Source: an uncultured Clostridiaceae bacterium (GTDB taxonomy: Bacteria > Bacillota > Clostridia > Lachnospirales > Lachnospiraceae). From it: a stretch of 19,007 nt of DNA. The stretch lies in the NCBI GenBank assembly GCA_949948825.1, contig CATLIJ010000011.1:1-19007 (forward strand), read 5' to 3'. Of this stretch, positions 8,395-16,148 are shown piece after piece. The notes beneath the pieces are model-generated. The model was not told where the DNA came from. It did not search any database and saw nothing but the letters and a program-made list of their open reading frames with translations. The position numbers were made by a program, and so were the translations under genes. How positions within the stretch are numbered: the stretch's first letter is position 1; every line of letters starts with the position of its first letter.

Positions 8395-9072
8395 TTATAA
8401 TTTTTTTCCGCTTCTGCCGAATTTTTTTCTTTTAAAAAAGGGAAGCTTGGTGGCTGCAGCCTCTGCTTTTCCTTTGCTTTCTTTTTGACAGGCACGGAGA
8501 GTTTCATCCAGAGTTTTGAAACGTTCTTCTGCCCGCTCGTCATTGATCCGCATCATGTATTCCAGCTCCTGGACCATCTTTTCATTGACCTGGCGGCTGA
8601 TCTCATCGCTTAATGCTTCATTGTTATCCTGGATGGCCTGTCCTACGGCCTTGCCGATTACCTGATTCATAAGCTGCTGAAATTGCTCCATCTTCTCTGC
8701 ATTGACCGTAATGGCAGTTGTCTCCTGTTTGGATATGGCCTTTAAGGTGTTTTCATCTTCCATCTCGTCTCCTGCACTTCCTTCTTTTAAAATATTCACT
8801 GCATTTTGTTCTAATACCTGATCGGGATCTACGTCTTCGTCTCCATCAATCATTTTTTTAAGAACCTGTTCAATGGCTTTCAGTTGATATCCTTTTTCTT
8901 TTAATTCTTTAATCTTTTGAAACAGGCGGATATGTAATTCTGTGTAATAGCGATGACTTTTTCCGTTTCGCGGGATGTCAATCTGCAGTTCATCCTCCCA
9001 ATAGCGTAATACATGAGATTCCACCCCCACCAGTTTGCCAGCTTCTGATATGGAATAGTGTGTTTTGTCCAT
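8395..9072 (-). CDS. MerR-family DNA-binding protein with coiled-coil and basic C-terminal tail
   Basis: 225 residues. Residues 5-70 form a MerR-type winged helix-turn-helix (YSISEAGKLVGVESHVLRYW, then RYYTELHIRLFQKIKELKE). Residues 75-115 are acidic and probably flexible. Residues 120-200 are strongly helical and likely a coiled coil (VNAEKMEQFQQLMNQVIG and onward). The last 20 residues are basic and aromatic (LPFFKRKKFGRSGKKL). There is no cysteine-rich or drug-binding effector domain as in classical MerR regulators. The layout recalls the chromosome-anchoring protein RacA, which is only an analogy. AAGGAG at 9081-9086 (minus) lies 8 bases before the start. It is convergent with dnaB and divergent from the biosynthetic operon; control of that operon is possible but unproven. 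Confidence 0.8.
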   Translation of the reverse strand: MDKTHYSISEAGKLVGVESHVLRYWEDELQIDIPRNGKSHRYYTELHIRLFQKIKELKEKGYQLKAIEQVLKKMIDGDEDVDPDQVLEQNAVNILKEGSAGDEMEDENTLKAISKQETTAITVNAEKMEQFQQLMNQVIGKAVGQAIQDNNEALSDEISRQVNEKMVQELEYMMRINDERAEERFKTLDETLRACQKESKGKAEAAATKLPFFKRKKFGRSGKKL

Positions 9073-9188
9073 TTTTTTCTCTCCTTATGTTTCGTGAACA
9101 GTATGTATCTTTTATTATCATATGAGGGGAGATTGAGAATTATGCTTAAGTTGGAAAAATTTATGTGATGCTTCCACGAAAAATAATA

Positions 9189-9216
9189 TGTGACATTTGT
9201 CACAACAGATTGTGAC
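9189..9216. promoter_or_regulatory. Palindromic operator, CRP/FNR- or Rex-like, with an extra half-site
   Basis: TGTGAC-ATTT-GTCACA (9189-9204) is a perfect palindrome and contains the CRP-type consensus TGTGA-N6-TCACA. A third half-site, TGTGAC, follows at 9211-9216, inverted relative to the middle one. The centre (9196.5) lies about 65 bases before the likely transcription start of the glycosyltransferase operon, a distance compatible with a class I activator site. Clostridial Rex operators (TTGTxAA-N4-TTxACAA) are similar, so the protein that binds cannot be decided from sequence. Confidence 0.6.
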
Positions 9217-9249
9217 GGTTTTCCTCTGGTGCCAAAAGGAAATTTTTAT

Positions 9250-9255
9250 TATAAT
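9250..9255 (+). promoter_or_regulatory. -10 element of the glycosyltransferase/KAS III operon
   Basis: A perfect TATAAT lies 30 bases before the first start codon of the operon. The hexamer at the expected -35 position (TGGTGC, 9227-9232) is poor. That fits a promoter needing an activator, in line with the palindrome upstream. Confidence 0.55.
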
Positions 9256-9284
9256 GATTTTATGATTAACGAGCTGGAGGAGAA

Positions 9285-10484
9285 ATGAGATTGATTTGGA
9301 ATAGGAGTAAAAAGACAATCATCTGGTACGGCATTCCAGCGTATGGGCATATAAATTCAAATCTTTATTTTGCTGGTCTTCTGGCAGAGGAAAAGTTTCG
9401 GGTGGTTTACTATTCAACAGAAATGTTTCGTCCTCTCATTGAGGCTGCTGGGTGTGAGTATCGTTCTTATCCGTTTCGGCAGGAGGATATGGATTTATCG
9501 GATGGACAAAGGATTTTAAAGCTGTATCGATTGATTTTGGAGTATACCAAAAGGATGCTTCCGGTTCTTTTGGAGGAGGCAAGGAGGGAAAATCCCTGCG
9601 GGGTGATTTTGGAGTCTTTTGCCTTATGGGGAAGGGAAATCGGAAGGCGGCTGCAGATTCCATTTTTTAGTTTTTACAGCATTGCAGCGATAGACCGGCT
9701 GTGGGGGCCAGGATTTTTGGCTTATGTGCAAGGGTTTTTGCCGGGATTTTTTCGGTATGGAAAAGAGATTCCGGATATATTGAAACTGAGACAGGAGCTT
9801 TGGAGACAGAGGAGAATGCCGTCTCTTGGGCTTGGAGATGTTTTGATGATTCGGGGAAATAGAAACCTGATGGGATATTCCCGTCTGTTTCAGCCTGGGG
9901 GAGGAGGTTTTGGAGACCAGTATTTATTTTTGGGACCTATGGCTATGCACAGGAAAGTCATGGAGAAAAATGACTTTATTTGTCCGGAGCACAACCTGAT
10001 TTATGTTTCTTTGGGAACTATCTTTAATCAGGATAAAAGGCTGCTGCAGGAGATAATCCGACAGCTGGGGAAAAATGAGAACAGGTGGGAAAAGGAATAT
10101 TTTGTGGTGCTTGTGTGGCAGGGAAGAGAAGAATTTGCGTTTCCAGATAATTTTATTGTGAGAAGTTTCGTGAATCAGAAAGAGGTGCTGGAAAAGGCGG
10201 ATTTGTTTATCAGTGCAGGGGGGATGAACAGTATCCATGAAGCATTGTATTATGAAACTCCTTGCCTGATTTGTCCTCAGCAGGGAGAGCAGCTTTTGAA
10301 TGGAAGACAGTTTGAAAGGCTGGGGTTTGGCAGAATTTTAAGGAACCCTTCCAATCTGCGGCAGGAGGCGGAGTTGGCTATGAGGCTGAAACATACTTGG
10401 AATGAGAAGAAAAGAAGAAAGGCTGTGGCACTATATGCAGAGGAAGGGATTCAGATAATAAAAGAGCTGACAGGTGAGAAATAA
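9285..10484 (+). CDS. GT1-type glycosyltransferase (macrolide/UDP-glycosyltransferase-like)
   Basis: 399 residues with the GT-B two-domain layout of family GT1. The N-terminal acceptor domain opens with the glycine-rich IIWYGIPAYGHINSN near 12-26 (catalytic-type His in YGH). The C-terminal donor domain begins at IYVSLGTIFNQ near 240. The nucleotide-sugar signature ISAGGMNSIHEAL is near 309-321, and PQQGEQLLNGRQFE follows near 330; Gln-rich ends like this are typical of MGT-type enzymes. It would move a sugar from a nucleotide donor to a small hydrophobic acceptor in the cytosol; the acceptor is unknown. GGAGG lies only 4 bases from the ATG at 9285; a TTG at 9291 would have a 10-base spacing, so the start could be 6 bases later. 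It is the first gene of the operon, with the next gene 27 bases downstream. Confidence 0.88.
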   Translation: MRLIWNRSKKTIIWYGIPAYGHINSNLYFAGLLAEEKFRVVYYSTEMFRPLIEAAGCEYRSYPFRQEDMDLSDGQRILKLYRLILEYTKRMLPVLLEEARRENPCGVILESFALWGREIGRRLQIPFFSFYSIAAIDRLWGPGFLAYVQGFLPGFFRYGKEIPDILKLRQELWRQRRMPSLGLGDVLMIRGNRNLMGYSRLFQPGGGGFGDQYLFLGPMAMHRKVMEKNDFICPEHNLIYVSLGTIFNQDKRLLQEIIRQLGKNENRWEKEYFVVLVWQGREEFAFPDNFIVRSFVNQKEVLEKADLFISAGGMNSIHEALYYETPCLICPQQGEQLLNGRQFERLGFGRILRNPSNLRQEAELAMRLKHTWNEKKRRKAVALYAEEGIQIIKELTGEK

Positions 10485-10511
10485 AAATAAGGCGGCTGAC
10501 AGGAGGATTTT

Positions 10512-11549
10512 ATGGAAAGTCTGGAGAGTAAAGATGAGAAGACTGTGTTAGTGACAGGGGCTACAGGTTTTTTAGGGAAATATCTGGTGCGCAGGCTGGC
10601 AGGAAAATACCGGGTTCTTGGGTTGGGGAGAAATCCGGAGAAGGGAAAAGAGCTTGAGAAAACAGGCGCTGTGTTCTGTCCTGGAGATTTTACGGACCGG
10701 AAAAGCTGTGAAAATTATTTTAAAGGGGTTTCCTATGTGATTCATGGGGGAGCCCGGTCTTCGGTTTGGGGAAGATGGGAGGATTTTTACAGAGACAATG
10801 TGAAGGGAACAAATGTGGTGGCAAAATTATGTGCTGAGTATGGAGTGGAGAGACTGGTCTATATCTCTTCTCCCAGTATTTATACGGCAAAGGAGGACAG
10901 GTATGATATTTGTGAGAAGGAGTATGAGCTTTGGGAGGACAGGAGATTTGAAAGAGAGGATCTGAATTATTATATAAAATCAAAGAGAATGGCAGAGCGG
11001 ATTGTCAGGCAGTGGAATGACAGGGGATTGGAGACTGTGATTCTGCGCCCCAGAGGCTTGATTGGAATTGGGGATACCAGTCTTGTGCCGCGGCTTTTGC
11101 GGGCAAACAGAGGGATTGGGATTCCGTTGTTTCGCGGGGGGAGGAATCTTGTGGATCTGACCTGTGTGGAGAATGCGGCTCTTGCCTGTGAACTGGCTAT
11201 GACAGCAGAAAATGCAGCAGGGCAGGCTTTTCATATTACCAATGGGGAACCACAAGAGTTTCGGAAGCTTTTGGAGCAATTTCTTAAGGCAGCAGGGGAA
11301 AAGCCACATTATCAAAGGCTGCCTTTTGGATTGGTATATGGGCTGGCAGCAGGTCTGGAGAAAATATATGGAAAATTAACTTTTTTGGGAGAGCCGCCTT
11401 TGACACGGTACACGGTTTGTACGTTGGGATTTGCTCAGACAATGGATATCAGTCAGGCCAGACAGGTGTTGGGATATCAGCCGGAAAAGCGGTTGGAGGA
11501 TACGATTAAGGAGTATGGAAGATGGTGGAGAAAATGCCGGGGAAGGTAA
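10512..11549 (+). CDS. NAD(P)-dependent epimerase/reductase, extended SDR (3-beta-HSD-like)
   Basis: 345 residues of the extended short-chain dehydrogenase family. The Rossmann nucleotide-binding motif TGATGFLGKYL is at about 14-24, YISSPSIY near 116-123 holds the serine region, and the catalytic YxxxK motif (YYIKSK) is near 152-157. The overall pattern resembles 3-beta-hydroxysteroid dehydrogenase-like reductases, the group that includes OleD of bacterial olefin synthesis, which reduces a 2-alkyl-3-keto acid. In this operon a reductase acting on a KAS III condensation product would make sense; this is inference, and sugar epimerase activity is an alternative. AGGAGG at 10501-10506 supports the start. 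The 3' end overlaps the next gene by 28 bases. Confidence 0.88.
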   Translation: MESLESKDEKTVLVTGATGFLGKYLVRRLAGKYRVLGLGRNPEKGKELEKTGAVFCPGDFTDRKSCENYFKGVSYVIHGGARSSVWGRWEDFYRDNVKGTNVVAKLCAEYGVERLVYISSPSIYTAKEDRYDICEKEYELWEDRRFEREDLNYYIKSKRMAERIVRQWNDRGLETVILRPRGLIGIGDTSLVPRLLRANRGIGIPLFRGGRNLVDLTCVENAALACELAMTAENAAGQAFHITNGEPQEFRKLLEQFLKAAGEKPHYQRLPFGLVYGLAAGLEKIYGKLTFLGEPPLTRYTVCTLGFAQTMDISQARQVLGYQPEKRLEDTIKEYGRWWRKCRGR

Positions 11550-12304
11550 CAGAAGCAATTTTGTATCATTGCGGTTATTGTACAAATAATCTGGCAGTTC
11601 TTTTTCGGGGAGCGCAGTGGGAAAAACGGATTTTTCCTGCTTTGGCAGTGAGAATTTGTCATAAGGATTTGGGCAATATTCTGTATGATACCGGATATTC
11701 AGAGAGTATTTTTCAAAAGGGAGTTTTTTTATGGCTCTATCGGCAGGTGCTTCCGGTTTGTTTTAAGAAGGGAGACCGGATCGATGAGAAGCTGGCTTTG
11801 GATGGAGTTTCCCGGGAAAGTGTGAAATACATTATTTTATCTCATAATCACCCGGACCACACAGGGGGTCTTTCCCGTTTTCCAGAATATGAACTGGTGG
11901 CTTTGAAGGAGACTTTAAAGGGAGTACCGCCAGGAATAAATCCTGAATCCAGGCGGGCGCCAGAAAGGCTGCTGACCAATCATTTCCTGTGCCGGTATTT
12001 TGAACAGGTTTATGATCTGTTTGGGGATGGAAGCCTGATTGGGATAAGGCTGGATGGACATTGTAAAGGACAGATGGGGCTATGGATTCCGGATTTAAAG
12101 CTGTTTCTGGCAGCGGACGCCTGTTGGGGAAAGGACTTGGTACGGCATACATTGAGAATGCGGTTGGCTCCCCGTTTGATTCAAAGGAGTTTTTCACAGT
12201 ATAAGGATACGCTTCGCCGGATTTGCCGGATGAAGAGAGATTATCCTGAAATTCAGGTTGTATTTTCCCATGAAACAGGAAGGGAACAAAGACTCTGGCC
12301 ATGA
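11522..12304 (+). CDS. Metallo-beta-lactamase-fold hydrolase
   Basis: 260 residues with every ligand of the metallo-beta-lactamase fold: HNHPDH (HxHxDH) at about 108-113, GHCKGQ near 180, an Asp in LAADACWG near 198, and a final His in FSHE near 250. There is no signal peptide, so it should be cytosolic. Members cleave thioesters, lactones, phosphodiesters and more; here a thioesterase or lactonase acting on an acyl intermediate fits the neighbours, but the substrate cannot be read from sequence. AAGGAG at 11508-11513 lies 8 bases before the ATG, supporting a start inside the preceding reductase gene and hence coupled translation. An alternative ATG is at 11534. Confidence 0.88.
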   Translation: MVEKMPGKVTEAILYHCGYCTNNLAVLFRGAQWEKRIFPALAVRICHKDLGNILYDTGYSESIFQKGVFLWLYRQVLPVCFKKGDRIDEKLALDGVSRESVKYIILSHNHPDHTGGLSRFPEYELVALKETLKGVPPGINPESRRAPERLLTNHFLCRYFEQVYDLFGDGSLIGIRLDGHCKGQMGLWIPDLKLFLAADACWGKDLVRHTLRMRLAPRLIQRSFSQYKDTLRRICRMKRDYPEIQVVFSHETGREQRLWP

Positions 12305-12356
12305 ACAGTAACGAAAATACCTGTCTGAAGAGTTTTTAAGGAGGGAGGCAGGAAGC

Positions 12357-13643
12357 TTGTTTGAATTGTATGAAGTGTTGAAATATTATGTTTATTATAA
12401 ATATATTCTCAGATTCAGGGGAAGAGAACAGCTGGAGAGGAGACAGAGAAAACGGCTGAAAAAGCATTTGCAGTATGTCTCGAACCATTCTAAGGTTTAC
12501 CGGGGTATTACAAAGCTGGAGGATTGTCCGGTTATAGACAAAACATTTATGATGGAGAATTTTTCCAGCCTGAATACAGTTGGGCTGCAGCGGAAGGAGG
12601 CAGAGACATTTGCAATGAAGGCGGAGCGGGAAAGGGATTTTGTACCTAAGCTGAAAGGGGTTACAGTGGGACTTAGCTCCGGAACTTCAGGGCAGAGGGG
12701 CATTTTTCTTGTGTCAGACCAGGAGAGGGTGCGCTGGGCTGGATATGTGCTGGCAAAGTTTTTGCCGGCTCCTGTCTGGAAGCCTTGTTCCATTGCATTT
12801 TTTATGAGGGCAGACAGCAATTTGTATCAATCTGTGGGAAAAGGGAGAATCTGTTTTCATTTTTTTGACATTTATAAGGATATGGAGAAGCACTGGGAGC
12901 AGCTGGAGAAGGTGAATCCACAGGTTTTAGTGGGTCAGCCGTCTGTCCTTTTGGCCATTGCCAGAGCAAAAATCAGGATTCATCCGAAGACTGTGATTTC
13001 TGTGGCAGAGGTCCTGGAGAGAGAGGATGAGAAGCAGCTTAAAAAGGCTTTTCAGGTGGATTTGATTCATCAAGCTTATCAGTGTACAGAGGGATTCCTT
13101 GCATCTACCTGTAAATATGGGACATTGCACTTAAATGAAGATATTGTACATATTGAACCAGAGTATTTGGATGAAAAAAGGTTTGTTCCTGTGGTGACGG
13201 ATTTTGAGAGGAAGGCCCAGCCAATCATCCGGTATCGTCTGAATGATATTCTGGTTGAGAGGAAAGGATTGTGTAAATGTAAAAGTCCCTGCAGGGCGTT
13301 GAAGAAGATTGAGGGCAGGGAGGATGATATGTTTTACTTTCCAGGAAAAGACGGGAGACAGCGGGGCGTGTTTCCAGATTTTATTCGAAGGTGTGTGCTT
13401 TTTGCTGAAAATGGGAGTATTGTCAGTGATTATCGGGCAGTGCAGGAAGAAAATGGAGAGATTACAGTCTATGGGGATTTGACGGAAAAGGGTAAGGAGC
13501 AGGTGAAGAGAGAGTTTGAAAAGCTGGCAAAGGACAGGGATTGTATTTTGCCAGAGGTGCATTTTGAAGCGTACCAATGTGAGCCAGGAAAAAAGATGAA
13601 AAGGGTGGAACGAATATGCTTAGAGAGAAATCGTCAGAGATGA
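12357..13643 (+). CDS. Adenylate-forming enzyme of the PaaK/CapK/F390-synthetase-related group
   Basis: 428 residues, about the length of phenylacetate-CoA ligase and F390-synthetase-like enzymes rather than the longer acyl-CoA synthetases. The P-loop SSGTSGQRG is near 107-115, the A5-type YQCTEG is near 241-246, RYRLND is near 291-296, and CKCKSPC (306-312) followed by GREDD matches the Cys-containing hinge region usual in PaaK-type enzymes. A lysine-rich C-terminus (GKKMKRVER) may hold the catalytic Lys. It should activate a carboxylic acid as acyl-AMP for transfer to a thiol or amine. The start is TTG: GGAGG at 12344-12348 sits 8 bases upstream, and no in-frame ATG occurs for about 40 codons. 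The end overlaps the KAS III gene. Confidence 0.87.
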   Translation: MFELYEVLKYYVYYKYILRFRGREQLERRQRKRLKKHLQYVSNHSKVYRGITKLEDCPVIDKTFMMENFSSLNTVGLQRKEAETFAMKAERERDFVPKLKGVTVGLSSGTSGQRGIFLVSDQERVRWAGYVLAKFLPAPVWKPCSIAFFMRADSNLYQSVGKGRICFHFFDIYKDMEKHWEQLEKVNPQVLVGQPSVLLAIARAKIRIHPKTVISVAEVLEREDEKQLKKAFQVDLIHQAYQCTEGFLASTCKYGTLHLNEDIVHIEPEYLDEKRFVPVVTDFERKAQPIIRYRLNDILVERKGLCKCKSPCRALKKIEGREDDMFYFPGKDGRQRGVFPDFIRRCVLFAENGSIVSDYRAVQEENGEITVYGDLTEKGKEQVKREFEKLAKDRDCILPEVHFEAYQCEPGKKMKRVERICLERNRQR

Positions 13644-14593
13644 AGAAAGAAGCTTGTCAGAGAAGGGTGAAAATATCTGGTATGGGAAGAGCGCTTGGGG
13701 GAAGGAAAATCTGTTTTGGAAGTCAGACCCGATATCGGTTATGTGAGGGGGAGACGCTTCTGGATCTGGTTCAGAGGGCAGCAGGGCAGGCTCTTCATCA
13801 GGCGGGAAGAGGAATAGAAGATGTGGATTGTATTGTCAGCGCCATGGCAACTCCTCTTCAGGCAATTCCTTGTAATGGGGTTTTGATCCATGAGAGGCTG
13901 GCAAAGGGACTTTCTGTTCCTGCCATAGATATCAACACTACCTGTACAAGTTTTATTTCTGCTGTGGATATCTTTTCCTGTCTTGTGGATATCGGGAGAT
14001 ATAACCGGGTTTTGATTTTGTCAGGGGATACTGCGTCAGCTGCCTTAAATCCTGACCAGAAGGAAAGCTTTGAATTGTTTTCTGACGGGGCGGCTACCTG
14101 TGTGTTGGAAAAATCCGGGGAAGAAGACAAGTCAGCTGTAATATACAGCAGGCAGGAGACCTGGTCAGAGGGAGCGCATGATACGGAGATTCGGGGCGGG
14201 GGCGGACTGATGCCGGTTTTTTCTTTTCGCGAGGAGAACCGGGAGGATTATTATTTTGACATGAAGGGGCATAAGGTTTTAAAGCTCTGTGCCAGACGGC
14301 TTCCTGAATTTGTGCAAAGCTGCATGGAGGAGGCAGGAATTTCTTTTAAGGATATTTCTGTGGCGGTGCCTCATCAGGCCAGTAGAGCTCTTGGAGTGAT
14401 TATGCCTCGTTTGGGATTTTCAGAGGAAATGTATCTGGACCGGGTAGATCATTATGGCAATCTGGTTTCTGCATCTGTGCCTTTTGTGATGTGTGAGGCA
14501 GTGGAGCAGGGGCGGATTCAACGGGGGGATTTGGTGCTTTTGATTGGAACCGCAGCAGGACTTACGGTGAATTTTATGCTTGTGCGGTATTGA
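13616..14593 (+). CDS. 3-oxoacyl-ACP synthase III (FabH-like) condensing enzyme
   Basis: 325 residues of the KAS III branch of the thiolase superfamily. The catalytic triad is visible: Cys110 in NTTCTSF, His253 in PHQASRAL and Asn282 in HYGNLVSAS. It would join an acyl thioester to malonyl-ACP or to a second acyl group by Claisen condensation. The motifs differ somewhat from housekeeping FabH (HQAS for HQAN, TTCT for AACS), and no fab genes or acyl carrier protein are nearby, so a pathway-specific role is more likely than general fatty acid synthesis. ATG 13616 has GGTGG 7 bases upstream. ATG 13640 forms an ATGA overlap with the preceding stop and gives an 8-residue shorter protein; either is possible. 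It is the last gene of the operon, and no clear terminator follows. Confidence 0.9.
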   Translation: MLREKSSEMKKEACQRRVKISGMGRALGGRKICFGSQTRYRLCEGETLLDLVQRAAGQALHQAGRGIEDVDCIVSAMATPLQAIPCNGVLIHERLAKGLSVPAIDINTTCTSFISAVDIFSCLVDIGRYNRVLILSGDTASAALNPDQKESFELFSDGAATCVLEKSGEEDKSAVIYSRQETWSEGAHDTEIRGGGGLMPVFSFREENREDYYFDMKGHKVLKLCARRLPEFVQSCMEEAGISFKDISVAVPHQASRALGVIMPRLGFSEEMYLDRVDHYGNLVSASVPFVMCEAVEQGRIQRGDLVLLIGTAAGLTVNFMLVRY

Positions 14594-14633
14594 AGGTTAC
14601 ACTTTATTGTGTTACTGTTTACGCGCAAAGCCC

Positions 14634-14662
14634 TTGTAAATTCCTGGCAGTTATAGTATGAT
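14634..14662 (+). promoter_or_regulatory. Sigma-A promoter of the small secreted protein gene
   Basis: TTGTAA (14634-14639) and TATGAT (14657-14662) are separated by exactly 17 bases. The -10 ends 8 bases before a strong AAGGAGG, so the leader is very short. Confidence 0.65.
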
Positions 14663-14685
14663 AAGCCTAGAAGGAGGTGAGAGGG

Positions 14686-14940
14686 ATGAAAAGACATATA
14701 ATGGTTGGGATGACCGCAGCAATTCTTGCTGTAGCCTGTGCATTTCCTGCTTTTGCCCATTGTCATGGCAGAAGCCATTATCAGAGCCAGTATCATTATG
14801 ATACTTGTCAGGCTTATTGTGAGGATGGTTATTTGTGCGGACAGGATGGACATTACTGCAGTGACCATCGAAATGGCGATACCTGCGGAGCGGGAGATTA
14901 TTGTCAGCCGACCTATCAGAGCCGGCACCATCATCATTGA
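14686..14940 (+). CDS. Small secreted Cys/His-rich protein
   Basis: An 84-residue protein I cannot assign to a family. Residues 1-24 are a signal peptide: basic MKRH, a hydrophobic core, and an AFA cleavage site before HCHG. The mature 60 residues hold seven Cys (26, 41, 45, 51, 58, 67, 73) and ten His, including four consecutive His at the C-terminus. Cys spacing with interleaved Gly, Asp and His suggests metal binding or disulfide bonding outside the cell; that is inference. The ATG at 14686 is chosen because AAGGAGG at 14671-14677 lies 8 bases upstream; a GTG at 14677 overlaps the ribosome site. It has its own promoter and stands alone between the KAS III gene and the DUF3881 gene. Confidence 0.75.
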   Translation: MKRHIMVGMTAAILAVACAFPAFAHCHGRSHYQSQYHYDTCQAYCEDGYLCGQDGHYCSDHRNGDTCGAGDYCQPTYQSRHHHH

Positions 14941-15052
14941 GATTTGACTCCTGCAGCTATTCACCAGATGATGTGCGGGCGCGGCACTTGGCTCATTGCC
15001 CGCGGAAATCAATGGAGAACAGTTCGGAGGGATTGGAATGTTTGAAAGATAG

Positions 15053-15083
15053 GGCGGATTCTTTGATGGATGAGGAATCCGCC
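15053..15083 (+). terminator. Possible hairpin in the gap before the DUF3881 gene
   Basis: GGCGGATTC (15053-15061) and GAATCCGCC (15075-15083) form a perfect 9-base-pair stem with a 13-base loop. Only a broken T-tract (TGTTTCT) follows. It may end the transcript of the small secreted protein. The rest of the 205-base gap shows no gene. Confidence 0.4.
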
Positions 15084-15145
15084 TGTTTCTGGAATTTGTT
15101 AAAATCGTTTTTGGTTATCTTAGAAAGCTGGCGAGGTGAGCATAG

Positions 15146-16045
15146 ATGCATAAGTTTCTGCGAAGTATTGGATTTGGAACATACCAGAAAAAGAAGGAGA
15201 TGGTCAGGGTGCTGGATGAACTGGAAAAGACCGCAGAAGTGCGTCGGCGGATTCAGATTGAACCAGACACCAATCTGTGTGAGGTTCGTGCGGAGGTGGC
15301 CTCTGGCATGGGGATTGTGATGGTGGGAGAGACAGATGAGGATGGAGTATTTCGAAGAGACTATTATTTTCCTTATCTGACAGGGGAACATGTGTCTTCA
15401 GAAACGGACTGTTCGATTCAACGTCACACGGAAAAGGAGACTTTCGGCGGACTGCTGGATGAGAACCGTGTGGGGATTTCTCTGATATTTTTTCTGGATA
15501 ATGGGTTTGAATATATTGAGCGCAGACTTGACCAGGTTTCTTTAAAGGTAAATTCAGTAAAGCTTACAGGGCTTTCTGTGGAAGGAAAGATTTTGCTTCC
15601 GCTTCACAAGACTCAAAGGCAGATTGAGAAGGCCCAGGTGGCGGCAAGGGACCGCAGCAGCTTGCTGGAGGCAGCCCGTAATGGGGATGAAGATGCTATG
15701 GAAACCCTGACTATTGAGGATATTGATATGTATTCTCAGATTTCCAGGCGTGTAATGAAAGAAGATATCTATTCTATTGTGGACTCCAGCTTTATGCCAA
15801 GTGGAATTGAGTGTGACCAGTATACAGTTATTGGTGAGATTCTTCAGGTGGCGGAGAAGGTAAACCACATTAGCGATGAGCTGGTTTATGATTTGACTCT
15901 GAATTGTAATGATATGATATTTCATGTGGGAATTGCCAGACGGGATTTGCTGGGTGAGCCGGTGGTTGGACGGAGATTTAAAGGGCAGATCTGGATGCAG
16001 GGGGTGGCTGTGTTTGAAGGCGATGAGAAGACGGAGGCAGAGTGA
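15146..16045 (+). CDS. DUF3881 family protein
   Basis: 299 residues matching my recollection of DUF3881, a family of unknown function confined largely to Lachnospiraceae-type clostridia. It begins MHKFLRSIGFGTYQKKKEM. The middle has an acidic-basic helical stretch (KTQRQIEKAQVAARDRSS near 151-168) and GDEDAMETLTIEDIDMY near 176-192; the C-terminal third is beta-rich (YDLTLNCNDMIFHVGI). There is no signal peptide or membrane helix. GAGGTGAG (15133-15140) lies 5 bases before the ATG. It stands alone on the plus strand and is convergent with the YdeI-like gene. Confidence 0.78.
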   Translation: MHKFLRSIGFGTYQKKKEMVRVLDELEKTAEVRRRIQIEPDTNLCEVRAEVASGMGIVMVGETDEDGVFRRDYYFPYLTGEHVSSETDCSIQRHTEKETFGGLLDENRVGISLIFFLDNGFEYIERRLDQVSLKVNSVKLTGLSVEGKILLPLHKTQRQIEKAQVAARDRSSLLEAARNGDEDAMETLTIEDIDMYSQISRRVMKEDIYSIVDSSFMPSGIECDQYTVIGEILQVAEKVNHISDELVYDLTLNCNDMIFHVGIARRDLLGEPVVGRRFKGQIWMQGVAVFEGDEKTEAE

Positions 16046-16064
16046 GGAGGATTTCGCTCTGCCT
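16035..16064 (+). terminator. Weak hairpin overlapping the DUF3881 stop codon
   Basis: AGGCAGAGTG (16035-16044) pairs with CGCTCTGCCT (16055-16064) with one G-T pair and a 10-base loop. No U-run follows and the stem overlaps the stop codon, so termination is doubtful. Confidence 0.25.
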
Positions 16065-16148
16065 GTTCCTGGTGATATTCTAACTATTTTCCTGTTTCGT
16101 CACATCTGCATTCTCCTGATAAGACCAGTTTCTTAGCTTTCAAATTGA

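Noticed and set aside
13272..13292. Cys cluster CKCKSPC in the adenylate-forming enzyme as an unusual metal site
   Set aside because: PaaK-type enzymes commonly carry Cys residues at this place before the GR-DD motif, so it is a family trait.
12357..13643. Naming the ligase, reductase and condensing enzyme oleC, oleD and oleA
   Set aside because: The ligase is of the shorter PaaK/F390 type and no OleB hydrolase is present, so the parallel is functional analogy only.
14925..14940. Terminal His4 as a cloning-tag artefact
   Set aside because: The sequence is continuous with native signal peptide, promoter and neighbouring chromosomal genes, and His is enriched throughout the mature protein.
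14901..15320. A 139-codon plus-strand reading frame across the gap before the DUF3881 gene
   Set aside because: It overlaps both neighbouring real genes in another frame, has no ribosome site and its protein has no recognisable character.
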